Shown here: piece by piece, positions 42,401 through 54,026 of the stretch | Position numbering within the stretch: position 1 is the stretch's first letter | How the letters are laid out: each line of letters starts with the position of its first letter | From: Conchocele bisecta | Lineage: Eukaryota; Mollusca; Bivalvia; Lucinida; Thyasiridae | Direction of reading: 5' to 3' | Assembly: GCA_029237695.1 (NCBI GenBank) | Contig: CM055272.1 | Location: 35,288,791-35,352,790 of the forward strand | Length of the DNA: 64,000 bases | Notes under the pieces: model-generated | What the model was told of the DNA's origin: nothing | Database searches by the model: none | The model's input: the letters and a program-made list of their open reading frames with translations, nothing else | Translations under genes and position numbers: made by a program

Positions 42401-42658
42401 ATCTCTGATTGTGACGATATAACTGTCCGTGCTGTAATCTGGCAATTTTGGCGTGATATTCGCCAAAAGTTTGGATATGACTTACATGATTACCTTAAAG
42501 ACCGTGATATTGATAATTTAATTGTTGTGTTGTTTGGTGGTGATTTCGAAGAGGTAAAACGAAAATTAGGAGGTTATGACGGTGGCATAGACAATGAAAT
42601 ACGTTATCACCTCTTCATTTCGTTTTGTGCCAACTTCGCGACTAACTTATATAAATAG
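39476..42658 (+). pseudogene. LINE ORF2: endonuclease, reverse transcriptase, zinc knuckle (frameshifted)
   Basis: ATG at 39476 (MGSHHKINFMTWNATG). The AP-endonuclease part includes MTWNATG, LSEHWLL, IIMGDFNCS and FIDHICVHE. The frame ends at 40559, then resumes from about 40670 with RT segments LTIPLHKGHKK, NNYRAISLMP, LQHGFRRSKN and CFMDAEKAF. It switches frame near 41100 at a run of A and T. RT then continues with QGTRQGGITSPFFYN and the catalytic motif APTQADDIVIL, where Gln replaces the usual Tyr/Phe before ADD. A last frame change near 42190 leads to a C-terminal C-x2-C-x7-H-type knuckle (CPRCWSACENELKHLISDC). Several breaks make it inactive. Confidence 0.85.
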
Positions 42659-43045
42659 CACAGGGCGAACATTCAGCAAATGTATTAGCTAACTTAATGT
42701 TATTCTGTTCTTATTGTCTCCAGTCAATTTTTGAAGAGAATTCAGTTTTCCATGTTTTCCCTACTTACACATGTATCTGATATGTTATGCATTTTGATAA
42801 AGTTGGGCTAATCGATGTTGTCCAGTGGAGTTCCAGATCAGGCTAGCGCGCGCTAGTCAGCCCGGGAACAGCTCTGTTCATAGAATCCTTTGGGTCAGCT
42901 TCCTTGGGACACATCGCATACATAATGTAATATGCTATTTTCAAATGGCAATCTTTTGTATATATTTCTCTTGGTTTATCATGTACAATGTAGATACGTT
43001 CTCATGTGAATCTCCATTAAATGGAGGAAATAAAGATCACACACT

Positions 43046-43275
43046 ACAGGCGTAGGAATATATATTGAAATAATTTGCGCCCGTTCATCAACAATGACAT
43101 ACCTGTAATGTATGACCATCAGCCAATCAGATAGCGTGATATTTATAGAGTGCATTAGAATTAGGGTTCACTGGCTTTTGGTGGTAAACTTGTCACCGCC
43201 GCCACTGAGCCAGTCGCGCATTAGCAGAGCCCACGCGCGGAGTGGCTTCGTTTTTCCGCCCACCCTACCCTATAG
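43046..43275 (+). repeat. 5' leader of a second LINE copy, head-to-tail
   Basis: GGCGTAGGAATATATATTG to CGCCCACCCTACCC repeats 37692-37915 with few changes. It then departs where ORF1 would begin. Confidence 0.85.
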
Positions 43276-44090
43276 CGGTGGAAGAGAGTTTGCATTACTT
43301 AGAGCATAGTGACTCATGTGTTGTTAGCTGACAACGGACATTTTTGGTACATGTATTGTCATTGTGGGTATTACTCTTATATGCTATTATTTTAGGCGTC
43401 ATATACAGCTTACGTAACTCTGCGCTATTAGTATTCATGTCAAACATATATGAAGGTATACATGTAGGTAATTGTGTAATGAGTATGTAACAGAGATTAC
43501 GTTATAGTTACTTATCGAATATACTTGCTCATGTTGTACGCACGCATTATTTTAGTGGAGCTAGTAGTTACTTAGTAAAGCTCTCTTTCACCCCTATTCT
43601 GTGTTGTTCATTCCTTAATCAAAAACAAAATAAAATAAGAGTATATACAGCGAACATAGAACCTGGTTATATATCAACTTTAAGAGTGTAAAGCTGATAG
43701 ATAGGCAGTATTCATTGTCTGATAAAGCTATCAATACGTTTCGGAGGGTCGTTATGTTTCTCCCGCCAATTGATAGAAGAGACCTTAGTACACTTGTGAC
43801 CAGTGTACATTGTGATCATCATGTACGAAAGCTCACCCAACCAGAGATGTTGGTAGATGTTCAGGGGCATATAACATGTTCAATTGACTGATTGACGACT
43901 AGCGTAGGCCCAGATAAGACTGCGCGGACGCGCAGGCTTATCTGGGGCTACGCTGGTCGCAGAGTTACAACGTCACATTTCTTATATGGGGCGCAACGTC
44001 TGTGTCAATACATGTGTGTGCTATACTATACTATACTATACTAGATGCATCTTACAATGTAAGTGGGGATCGATACTATATATACGTACA
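43276..44090. other. Intergenic DNA with a strong hairpin
   Basis: AGCGTAGGCCCAGATAAG faces CTTATCTGGGGCTACGCT around a GC core near 43899-43955. A CTATA microsatellite lies near 44022-44042. No gene. Confidence 0.55.
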
Positions 44091-44379
44091 CAGGCGCGGA
44101 TACAGAAATAATTGCAGGGGCGGGGGTCTGTAATTAAAATTCGGCGTACCCGACCTCCGCGCTCGCGAAATCGTAAAGTCGGGGGGCCTGGGGGTCCTCC
44201 AGCAGGAAATTTTGAAATGCCAGATCGCCGCAGATGCGATTTCCTGACACCTAGGCCACGAACAAAGTCATTCAACTATTCGAGTATTGTAGATTTTCTT
44301 CTTTTTTTTTGCCGGGAGCAGAGGTGGGGGGGGGGGGGGGGTCCGGATCCCCTGGACCCCCACCCTGTATCCGCGCCTG
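44091..44379. mobile_element. Short TIR element with GTACA duplication
   Basis: Perfect 15 bp inverted ends CAGGCGCGGATACAG / CTGTATCCGCGCCTG are flanked by GTACA on both sides. The interior has T- and G-runs and a weak palindrome. It is non-coding and the superfamily is uncertain. Confidence 0.85.
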
Positions 44380-44697
44380 GTACATCTGTATGTTTCTCAT
44401 ACTAAAGTAGATCAATAAACCAACCAAACACGTTTAGCTGTTCTTCAAAGTTGTTCCTGATCCCAGTAATTTATGTTAAATACTGACTTTGGGACAATTA
44501 AGTATGATTGCACGTTTTCCTCCAGTATTTGTATATAGAGAATAGTAGGTCATGTGTGGTCATTGGTTAGTTTATATAGGAAAACTCTTTGGTGGTGGTG
44601 GACCTATAAGTAGATTTGCAAAGGGAAACTAGAAATGGACGCTTGTCGACAAGCGCATGTGTATCCCCCTCCCCAGATACACAAGTAGTTTGAAAAA
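44380..44697. other. Intergenic DNA
   Basis: Near 44560-44605 a short stretch (GGTTAGTTTATATAGGAAAA) resembles the end of the HNH-element repeat. Otherwise nothing. Confidence 0.35.
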
Positions 44698-45040
44698 AGG
44701 GTGTTCGAGTTATGCTCCGGAGACAAAATCAGTGACGGAAAAACAAAGGGAGATAACTAAAGAATTAGTGATGCAAGAGTTGTCATTCTTGCGGGACACA
44801 CCTTTAGGGTCGTGGTCTATGCATGTGTGAAGTTTCATGAAAATATTCCAAAGGGTGTTCGAGTTATGCTCCAGACACGAAATCAGTGCACAAAACAACA
44901 AAGGGAGATAACTAAGAAATTAACGACGCAAGAGTTGTCATTCTTACGTGCGACACACCTTTGGGTCGTCTTCTATGCATGTGTGAAGTTTAATAAACTA
45001 GAAAATGTGTTCATAGAACACGGATGTCCCACATATCGCT
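44698..45040. repeat. 154 bp tandem repeat, first block
   Basis: Two units start GTGTTCGAGTTATGCTCC near 44701 and 44855, each with GCAAGAGTTGTCATTCTT and GTGTGAAGTTTCATGAAAAT. The same monomer reappears near 46217 and at 47132-47470. Confidence 0.8.
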
Positions 45041-45064
45041 TTGATAATAAATGAGGCCAAATTG

Positions 45065-46216
45065 CAAGTCAAAATTTTCTTTTACCTGAGCGTTAAAGTT
45101 TTTGAAGCACGAAGTATGTGACCTTGACCCTGGGCTTGGCGGGGGCAGGACAAACGTGGATTTGGCACAGGGCGGTAGAGGACCATTAGAGCAATGCATA
45201 TATGAAATATGAAGCTGATCCGTGAAAGAAAACAGAAATTATAAGATATTTACCTGAGCGTTAAAGTTTTTGAAGCACTAAGTATATGATGTTAACCCTG
45301 GGCTTGGCGGGGGCGGGACGAACGTGGATTTGGCACAGGGCGGTAGAGGACCATTAGAGCAACGCATATATGAAATATGAAGTTGATCCGTGAATGGAAA
45401 GAAAAATTATAAGATATTTACCTGAGCATTAAAGTTTTTGAAGCACCAAGTATGTGACCTTGACCCTGGGATTGGCGGGGGCAGGACGAACGTGGATTTG
45501 GCACAGGGCGGTAGAGGACCATTAGAGCAATGCGTATATGAAATATGAAGATGATCCATGAAAGAAAACAGAAATTATAAGATATTTACCCGAGCGTTAA
45601 AGTTTTTGAAGCACTAAGTATGTGACCTTGACCCTGGGCTTGGCGGGGGCAGGACGAACGTGGATTTGGCACAGGGCGGTAGACGACCATTAGAGCAACG
45701 CGTATATGAAATATGAAGTTGATCCGTGAATGGAAATAAAAATTATAAGATTTACCTGAGCGTAAAGTTTTTGAAGCACTAAGTATGTGACCTTGACCCT
45801 GGGCTTGGCGGGGGCAGGACGAACGTGGATTTGGCACAGGGCGGTAGACGACCATTAGAGCAACGCGTATATGAAATATGAAGTTGATCCGTGAATGGAA
45901 ATAAAAAATTATAAGATATTTACCTGAGCGTTAAAGTTTTTTGAAGCACCAAGTATGTGACCTTGACCCTGGGATTGGTGGGGCAGGACGAACGTGGATT
46001 TGGCACAGGGCGGTAGAGGACCATTAGAGCAATGCGTATATGAAATATGAAGATGATCCATGATCCATGAAAGAAAACAGAAAGTATAAGATATTTACCC
46101 AAGCGTTAATGTTTTTGAAGCACTAAGTAGTGACCTTGACCCTGGGCTTGACGGGGCAGAACGAACGTGGATTTGGCACAGGGCGGTAGAGGACCATTAG
46201 AGAGCAATGCGTATAT
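45065..46216. repeat. 168 bp satellite, seven units
   Basis: Units with GTTAAAGTTTTTGAAGCAC, TGACCTTGACCCTGGGCTTG, ACGTGGATTTGGCACAGG and ATATGAAATATGAAG start near 45091, 45259, 45427, 45595, 45761, 45929 and 46104. ORFs here are repeat artefacts. Confidence 0.9.
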
Positions 46217-46954
46217 GCTGTTCGAGTTATGCTCTGGATACAAAATCAGAGCACGAAACAACAAAGGGAGATAAGTAAACAAGAATTCCGCGGAATCAGA
46301 TGCCTCGCCTTGTCCCGCCTTGACCTCCAGCCTGGGCCCGAAAGCAATTTTCACTGGCCCGAACATATTATACAATTATTGACTAGTGAACCATAGAATA
46401 TCAGATTATATTCTATGGCTCACTAGTCAATAATTGTTTTATTATATGATAATAGTCTGTATATAGCACTTACGACCTTATGCTACTAGACAAAAATTGA
46501 AAAAGAATTTGAAAAAAAAAATGAAAAAAAAAAATGGAAACAAAGTTTAAAAATTAAAAATAATAATGCTTGCTACTGTAGCCCAGAATTTTTTTTAATA
46601 GTCCTATATTTATCTACATATATCTGCACAGGTCCACATAATGCCACAATATTTTCAACACAGTTTACGGAAATGTAATATAATCATTTACCTGTATAAA
46701 TTACCTGTAAGTGGTCAGTGGTCAGTTGCACATGCTAGCACATGCCCAGGTGAATAGTCTGTATATAGCACTTACGACCTTATGCTACTGGACAAAAATT
46801 GAAAAATAATTTGAAAAAAAAAATGAAAAAAAAAAATGAAAAAAAAAAAAATGGAAAAAAAGTTTAAAAATAATAATGCTTGCTACTGGAGCCCAGATTT
46901 TTTTTCCAGTCAAATTGAAAAATAATTTGAAAAAAAAAATGAAAAAGAATAATG

Positions 46955-46999
<45 letters not shown>

Positions 47000-47131
47000 A
47001 AAAATAATAATGCTTGCTATTGGAGACCAGATTTTTTTTCAATAGTCCTATATTTATCTATATATATCTGCAGAGGTCCACATAATGCCACAATATTTTC
47101 AACACAGTACCCAATGTAGTGATTTACCTGG
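46217..47131. repeat. A-rich block with internal duplication
   Basis: A TCTATGG-centred inverted pair near 46375-46435 (TATTGACTAGTGAACCATAG) is followed by A-tracts. ATAGTCTGTATATAGCACTT occurs at about 46450 and 46755. Poly-A runs exceed 30 bases near 46950. Confidence 0.75.
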
Positions 47132-47470
47132 GTGGTCGAGTTATGGTCAATCAGTGCGCGAAACAAAAAAGGGAGATAACTCAAAAATTAGCTATGCAAG
47201 AGTTGTCATTCTTGTGCGCGACACACCTTCGGGTCGTGGTCTATGCATGTGTGAAGTTTCATGAAAATATTCGAAAGGGTGGTGGAGTTATGCTCCGGAC
47301 ACGAAATCAGTGCGAGAAACAAAAAAGGGAGATAACTAAAAAATTAGCTATGCAAGAGTTGTCATTCTTATGCGCGACACACCTTCGGGTCGTGGTCTAT
47401 GCATGTGTGAAGTTTCATGAAGATATTCCAAAGGGTGTTCGAGTTATGCTCCGGACAAGAAGTGTCTGCG

Positions 47471-47510
<40 letters not shown>

Positions 47511-47513
47511 CGC
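47132..47513. repeat. 154 bp tandem repeat, second block, and GGACGC hexamer
   Basis: Units of the 154 bp monomer start near 47132, 47277 and 47433. A GGACGC hexanucleotide run (about 47472-47512) follows, then a CCCCCGACGGAGTCCGGGGG hairpin at about 47533. Confidence 0.8.
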
Positions 47514-48163
47514 GCTGTCAAATCCATAGTATCCCCCGACGGAGTCCGGGGGATACAATAACTAGCTATGATCAGTCATTAGTTTCTTCTCTTGTAGGTT
47601 TACTTCCAATAAATCGAGTGTGGTCATTATTGTTCCAGTCGAAAGTAGTACATATTGAAGAAATAGTACGAAACATTTTGCTTGCTTTGAGCGAACTGCT
47701 TGTGGTTATTGGTGAATTTCGGATTGGAATTATTATAAGTACATATACATTTAAATGTACTGCCTGTCACGTATTCTTACGTCACATGACCCTATCATTT
47801 GATGATCCATTCTCGAGCTTCTGCTTGTTTAATCAAGCATGCCTTCCGAGTCATGGGAATTTCTTATATGATTGCCAACACCTTGTTTTCACCTCATATT
47901 TTACTTTCCACATGAAAATTAATTATAAAAATGCTAGTATGACAGAAAGTAATCCATTATATATGTATTTTAAATAAATCCAGGTGACACAGGTTTCTGT
48001 TAAATTATATAGTAGCAATCAATGGTGGAATGTAACGTTGTAGCATATGACTTATTCAGCAAATAATATGAAGGTAAAACTAACCTAAATTGTGTAAATT
48101 TGCTGTAAGAATTATATTTCTATCTTATGTTTCCGCTGACTACACACTATTCCATATATCAGT
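47514..48163. other. Intergenic DNA, nothing recognised
   Basis: AT-rich. A 186-codon ORF crossing into this stretch begins in the hexamer repeat and has no protein-like signature. Confidence 0.4.
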
Positions 48164-48402
48164 GGGCGTTTCACTAAACTTCGTACGACTAAAATGTTCA
48201 TAAGTGCCAACTTATGATAATCTGTAAATTTCACATTAACACCGTTTTCTTGCATAGAATTATTGGATTTACATTTATTGAGCATAGGCTGCATATGCAG
48301 CCTATGCTCAATAAATGTAAATCCAGAAATTAAAATGTTCAGACGATCCTAAATTTGCACTTACGAACATTTTAGTTGTACGAAGTTTAGTGAAACGGCC
48401 CT
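48164..48402. repeat. MITE family A, copy 5
   Basis: Well preserved ends and the central GCATAGGCTGCATATGCAGC palindrome. Confidence 0.85.
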
Positions 48403-49261
48403 CTGAGTTTCAAGCATCATCTCCTCGTTTCCAAATTACATAATTTTACTGTTTGTTTCACGAAACCTGGCCAAATTATACCACTATATCAACAACGCAA
48501 AAAAGCAACCCCAGCCGCATCCTCAAAATCGGAGATTCGACTAGTATGACAACCGCACATATTCATACGCAGTGATTAGGTCATATTGACAGGATATCAA
48601 AAATGTTTCACGGCATCGTGTTTCACGGCACATACGCACTGTGTTCACGGGATAAATTATAAGTCGGCCTACTTCCTACGTCAATTGCTGTCCAGTATCG
48701 CTCTCCACATATTTGACATAATGCAAAATTTAACCCCGATATGTTACTTATTAACAAATGTAATGACGACCTGCTCGACAGGAAATGGAAAATAAATACT
48801 CGGATTGGAGACGACATTATAAACCTGGTTATTATTAAGTATGTTATTGTACACACAATGGATGTTTAACGAACTAAATGCTGCGATCACATTTACACGT
48901 ACAGTATAAGTTAATGTTCACATATTGGATTTCTATCTTACATATACAAACAGCTACAATGTATGGATATTTCAGTGAAATGGGACCGTATACGCGCATC
49001 CCGTCACACTTACAAAGCAATTATGGGTGCAACCAATGGCGCTATTAATTACCATATACGCATGCCAACATTTTTATACTCCATGACAAAATCAAAGGAC
49101 TGAATGTCATGAAATTCTTCGCAGTATGTGTTTGTGAATGAAAAATAGACTAATTATTAATCTAGAGTGGACAATTTTTCAAGAACATTGTAGTTTGAAG
49201 ACTTGAAGACTAGAAGGGATGCGGAACTTTTAACAGGATTGAAAAGTCGATGCGCGTGATT
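48403..49261. repeat. Intergenic DNA with a direct repeat
   Basis: 48494-48660 matches 49772-49888 (GGATATCAAAAATGTTTCAC, TTCACGGCACATACGCACTG). The unit is of unknown type. Confidence 0.55.
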
Positions 49262-49440
49262 CTGGAACATCTTCTGTTCATAGAATCCTTTGGGAAAATT
49301 TCCGCATGACGCATCTCATACGTAACTTAATATGCTGCTATCAAATTTCAATCGTTTGTAAAAAAAATGCTCTTCTTTATACATGTATATACGTTTGTAA
49401 TGTGAATTTTCATTAAATGAAGGAAATGAAGATCACAAAA
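49262..49440 (+). mobile_element. LINE 3' UTR fragment
   Basis: CTGTTCATAGAATCCTTTGG to GAAATGAAGATCACAAAA matches the 3' end of the LINE at 42870-43040. This is a 5'-truncated insertion. Confidence 0.75.
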
Positions 49441-50502
49441 CTATTCATGACCATTTGTCAGTTAAAGTTGTTGTCCATTTTTAGCTACGGCCTGCGTGTT
49501 TTAATTTAAGATGAATATGTGAGCACGTTTGGTAAATAAGTTCGAAAATGAGGATACGGCTTCTATCGAGTTTACCAAGATATAAAAATTCTTGAGATAT
49601 GATGAGTCAAATAGAGAATAGTGGGTTAATGCCATGAATGGGAAAACATATCTGGCAAAGCCTCGCCCATCCCGTTTCCGTGCCGCGCCAGATATTTTTT
49701 CCCATTCACGGCACAAACCTACTATTCTATTTATCCCATCAACACCTACAAATGGCTTTAAAATGCAAATAACCCCAGCCACCGCACATATTCACACGCA
49801 GTGATCAGTTCCTATAGACAGGATATCAAAAATGTTTCACTGCACCGTGTTTCACGGCACATACGCACTGTGTTAACAGGATAAATGTAATATCGCATGC
49901 ATGGTGCACGGCCAATCCCATATGTTGAGTAAGTATATGCTTCAAGTACTACTTGACCACCACATGAGGTCAACCACACACCAAATATCCGCGTTAGCCA
50001 CGCATTACAGTTACCTTCGTAGAGGTACCGGATAGTACCGGTCCCGGTTAGTACCGCTATCGGCTTATAGGATCGCACATTTCGTCTTATCACTGCCGAA
50101 ATGTCGAAACGGTCAATAGCTATTCTGAGAAGAGAAACCGAAACCGAAGATTGTATTCGTGCACCGAATCACGGAGTTACGAATCACGAATAATCGAATA
50201 TGTCGGTTAATCGTCCCACCCTTAGAATACGGAAACATTTGCAGTAACATAAATTTAGCACCAAAACCAGCAAACAAAACATGTATTACACTGCTGAAAT
50301 GGCGATCAAGCTAAGTTGTTAGAACTATTTTTATGGCGTACACGTGTTTTTAAACAGTTCAACACGCAACATATGTGCTGCAATCGACCTATGCTAATTT
50401 GCATAAAAGCTGGAAGACCTCAAATGTGGATATTTGTTGTATAATTCTTCGCTCGCGCTCGAATAATCAAAGTTCTGAAAGAACTGAAACTGTATCGCCA
50501 GA
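49441..50502. other. Intergenic DNA with dispersed repeats
   Basis: 49772-49888 is the partner of 48494-48660. 50240-50405 resembles 25490-25660. No gene. Confidence 0.4.
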
Positions 50503-50573
50503 ATATATATATATATATTGTGCAAATATATATATATATATAGAAATATATATATATATATATTTGCACAATG
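50503..50573. repeat. AT dinucleotide hairpin
   Basis: TATATATATATTGTGCAAAT and its complement flank a TATAGAAATATATA centre. Confidence 0.75.
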
Positions 50574-50618
50574 TACGAAAAGAAAACACGGATAGAAAGA
50601 GAGTGTAAAGGTAGTGAG

Positions 50619-51118
50619 NNNNNNNNNNNNNNNNNNNNNNNNNNNNNNNNNNNNNNNNNNNNNNNNNNNNNNNNNNNNNNNNNNNNNNNNNNNNNNNNNN
50701 NNNNNNNNNNNNNNNNNNNNNNNNNNNNNNNNNNNNNNNNNNNNNNNNNNNNNNNNNNNNNNNNNNNNNNNNNNNNNNNNNNNNNNNNNNNNNNNNNNNN
50801 NNNNNNNNNNNNNNNNNNNNNNNNNNNNNNNNNNNNNNNNNNNNNNNNNNNNNNNNNNNNNNNNNNNNNNNNNNNNNNNNNNNNNNNNNNNNNNNNNNNN
50901 NNNNNNNNNNNNNNNNNNNNNNNNNNNNNNNNNNNNNNNNNNNNNNNNNNNNNNNNNNNNNNNNNNNNNNNNNNNNNNNNNNNNNNNNNNNNNNNNNNNN
51001 NNNNNNNNNNNNNNNNNNNNNNNNNNNNNNNNNNNNNNNNNNNNNNNNNNNNNNNNNNNNNNNNNNNNNNNNNNNNNNNNNNNNNNNNNNNNNNNNNNNN
51101 NNNNNNNNNNNNNNNNNN
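50619..51118. other. Assembly gap (500 N)
   Basis: Exactly 500 Ns. Both edges carry TAAAGGTAGTGAG (one before, one after), so the two contigs may actually overlap or a repeat has been lost here. Confidence 0.95.
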
Positions 51119-51384
51119 TAAAGGTAGTGAGAGGGGAGATTGTGAGAAAGAATGAAAGAGTTATGTGTCACGTATAACATATACACTTATTCGTCGATAG
51201 ATGTGTACTCAGTTGATTTCAGTGTTCGTTATTATCAGGTGGTAGTGGATGATGTTGACAATGGAAAGCATCCAACAGAGCTTGCGTCCCAGGCATCCAC
51301 CAATGGTGTTACTCAATTATTTTCGTAGTTTTAATTAAATCTTGTACAGCTTTAAAAACGATAGTATTACACTCATTATTTTCT

Positions 51385-52665
51385 TCAGGTATGCCATGCA
51401 AAAGTATATGCGCGTTTAGAGGATAAAATTGTCGCAGCGACTATATAACTAGGTACTTGATTATTGTTGGCTTTGTACATGATCGAAAGCTTTTGAATAC
51501 TACGTCGAACAGATAGAATTTGCCATCCAACTTCTTGCCTTAAGTTGTCGAGTGATACTGACCGTGTTAATCCTGTTACTATTCTCGTGGCTTCATTCTG
51601 AATTATGTCCAACGAATTCTTTTCATATTCTGTACACTCATCCCAGACTGATGAAGCATATTCTAGTATAGGTCTCATATAAGATATATATATTTGATTT
51701 AAAGACTGTATGCTTATCTTAAATGTCAGGTTACGCATTATTCCCAGTACTCTCGTAGTCGAATTAATTATATGTTGTATATGTATATACCATTTTCCGT
51801 TATTGCTCAGTGTTAAACCAAGATGCTTATGATCGTCAACAAAGAGTATCGACGTGTTCTGAAAGATTAAGTTTGTGGGCCGATCAAGTAGTCTTAATGT
51901 TAGAAGCATCGCTTCAGTATTGTTCGGATTGAAACTAACCAACCATTGTTTAGCCAAATCAGAAATAATTAACAGGTAATGCTTTATTATGCCTTCTAGA
52001 TCATCAACATTTGTTGTGGAAAAAGATAGAGAGCTGTCGTCAGCAAATAATCGAACATTACTTAATAGATGGTCAGTTATGTCGTTGACATATATTAGAA
52101 ATAGTAATGGGCCGAGTACCGAACCTTGCGGTACGCCAGCAGTAATTAATTTGGTATCTCAGGTTGTGGACCGTATTGTTACGGACTGTTTCCTATTCGA
52201 AAAGTAGTTTTCAATCCAGTGTAAAATACAACTATTTAATCCAGTGTGTCTTAGCTTAAATATTAACCCCTTATGTTATACTCAATCAAAGGCTTTAGAA
52301 ATATCACAAAACACTATACATGTAGATTGTCGTTCATCAAATACCTGACATATTTGATGGTGAATGTCTATAAGTTGATAGACCGTTGAGTGGCCTGGTA
52401 AAAAACCAGATTCCCGGTTATAAATCAATTGTTGTGAGTGCAAGTGATTATAAATATGTTTAAACATTATTATCTCCCTTACCTTACCTATACAGCTTAA
52501 TAACAATATCGGGCGATAATTTGAAGGCGTCTGTGGACACCCCTTTTTAAATAGAGGAATTACACTTGCTAATTTCCACGCCATCGGAAATTGACATTCA
52601 TTGACAGATCTATTGAAGAGGATCGCCAGAGGTCTTGAGACAGATGCAATAGTTCCTTTTAACAT
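51385..52665 (-). pseudogene. LINE reverse transcriptase (broken)
   Basis: The 5' piece (52665-52282) has WKLASVIPLFKKG, NYRPILLLSCIGK, GFLPGHSTVYQL and the motif A region VFCDISKAFD. The catalytic LFADDSSLSFS lies near 52030-52050 in a further frame. The last piece (51957-51385) has the thumb/connection segments HLGLTLSNNGKW, YISYMRPILEYASSVW and IQNEATRIVTG, typical of CR1/Jockey-like RTs. At least two frame changes separate these pieces. A gap in assembly lies only 270 bp beyond, so the 3' UTR may be incomplete. Confidence 0.82.
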
Positions 52666-53569
52666 TCTATGACTAATTAGATCGTATCCACAAGCTTATA
52701 ATTAGTTTCAAAATGTTATTATACCTCTAACCTCAGATGCATTTATATTAATCGTATCAAGTACTTGGTTAGTTTTTAATTCAAACGGTAGTAAAGAGTT
52801 ATTATCGAAGAAGTTGTTAAGACAGTTTGCTTTTTCGGCATCAGACAAATATAAATTTTCGCTTTTACTGTCATTGGTTTTTAAAGGAGGAATAGTACCA
52901 CTTGACTCACTATCTTTCACAAAGTGTCGGACAAGCTTCCAAAAATATATTTTGTTATTCGAAAATGATTCAGTTAGATTAAACTCTATGTCATTATAAA
53001 ATGATTATCTGGCATGTTTTTCATATTATTAACTTTATTCCGAGTTGTTTTGTATTTATTCCAATCGTCCACCCGTCCAAACTGTATTGTTTTCTTTCGT
53101 AACTTACCCCTTAGCATGCTTGTTTGAGAATCACACCTTTGTTTATCGTTAGGCCGCACTGAGACTTGACTGCATGGAATGCATTGCTTAGCTAGCTCAT
53201 TGAACTTAGATGTATATATAATAGATGCATCATCTACTCTACCATTATTTAAAATTGTCCAATCAGTATTAAGCATGAGCTCGTTAAATTTAGCAAAGTC
53301 TGCTCTTTTATACTTCCATACAGTTCGTATATATGAATTATGATATGAACTTTCAGCTGGTATGATGACACATGTAGCCTTATGATCACTTATGTTTGGC
53401 GAAACAGATAAGACATCGCTTTTGAGAACAGAAAGATCTGATCTTGGTTAACAAGAATTGGACCTAGTAAGGTTGAAGTAGTAGCTGTTTCCCGGGTTGC
53501 GGATGTAATTATGTTTCTCAATGAATTCATAATCATTACATCGTTTAATTTGTGGTTTTGTACATTTTA
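52666..53569 (-). pseudogene. LINE connecting region between endonuclease and RT (broken)
   Basis: Pieces 53276-52986 (MLNTDWTILNNGRVDDASII, FNELAKQCIPC) and 52920-52708 (LYLSDAEKANCLNNFFDNNS) fit the segment between endonuclease and RT in CR1/Jockey-like elements. They are in different frames. Confidence 0.6.
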
Positions 53570-54025
53570 TTAATCTTTATTTACATCGCCAACAATAATG
53601 ATATTATTTGTTATATCGGATACCAATTCTAGATTGCGATTACGTAATTCCCAAAATTCGATATTTGACGAAGGGGATCGGTAAATCGTGCCAATCAAGA
53701 ACGTTTTACGGTTTGTCTTAACTTGAATCCAAATGGTTTCATCCCAAAATATTTCTAAAGTTTGCATTCTTTCTGATAATAAGTGGTCTGCGACATATAC
53801 TGATATACCCCAGAATGCGGCGAATGGTAAGCCATATACATTCAGTTGTAAATTGCTTGTTTCTATAGCGCATGATAAGTGCGTTTCTGTAAAATATAGA
53901 ATGTCGAAGTCTGTAAAAATGACCTCGATATAACTGACCTTATTGCGAATACTTCTAATATTTAAATGAAAATATTGAAAAAAATCCAATCTCATTGTCA
54001 GGCCCTGGGTTTCTTTCAACATCAC
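53570..54025 (-). pseudogene. LINE AP-endonuclease domain (broken)
   Basis: Contains HLNIRSIRNK, FDILYFTETHLS, GISVYVADHL, IGTIYRSPSS and IIIVGDVNKD, the ordered motifs of the exonuclease/endonuclease/phosphatase fold used to nick target DNA. GDVNKD stands where GDFN is usual. It lies one base out of frame with the 2A segment before it, and the frame stops at 53570 before RT. Confidence 0.8.
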
Positions 54026-54026
54026 C
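54000..54026 (-). other. 2A-type ribosome-skipping motif
   Basis: GDVERNPGP, preceded by a run of hydrophobic residues (ILLLLA), fits the D-x-E-x-N-P-G-P consensus. In other LINEs such N-terminal 2A sequences separate a short leader from ORF2 protein during translation. Here the 100-codon leader frame (54257-53955) stops 14 codons after the motif. Confidence 0.85.

Larger units (their letters stand above)
37692..43045 (+). mobile_element. LINE (APE-type non-LTR retrotransposon), nearly full length
   Basis: About 200 bp of 5' leader (GGCGTAGGAATACATATTG) is followed by a coiled-coil ORF1, then ORF2 with AP-endonuclease, reverse transcriptase and C-terminal zinc knuckle. The 3' UTR ends AAATAAAGATCACACA. 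The same 3' UTR recurs alone at 49262-49440. A second copy of the 5' leader begins immediately after the end. ORF2 has frame changes and ORF1 a nonsense codon. Confidence 0.88.

Noticed and set aside
45586..45855. ORF with the repeated peptide PVPNPRSSCPRQAQGQGH
   Set aside because: It is the 168 bp satellite read through; the peptide repeat follows the DNA repeat.
47417..47977. ORF starting with an Ala-Asp repeat
   Set aside because: The repeat is the GGACGC hexamer; the rest has no protein-like features.
50467..51186. Long ORFs across the gap
   Set aside because: They consist mainly of N.
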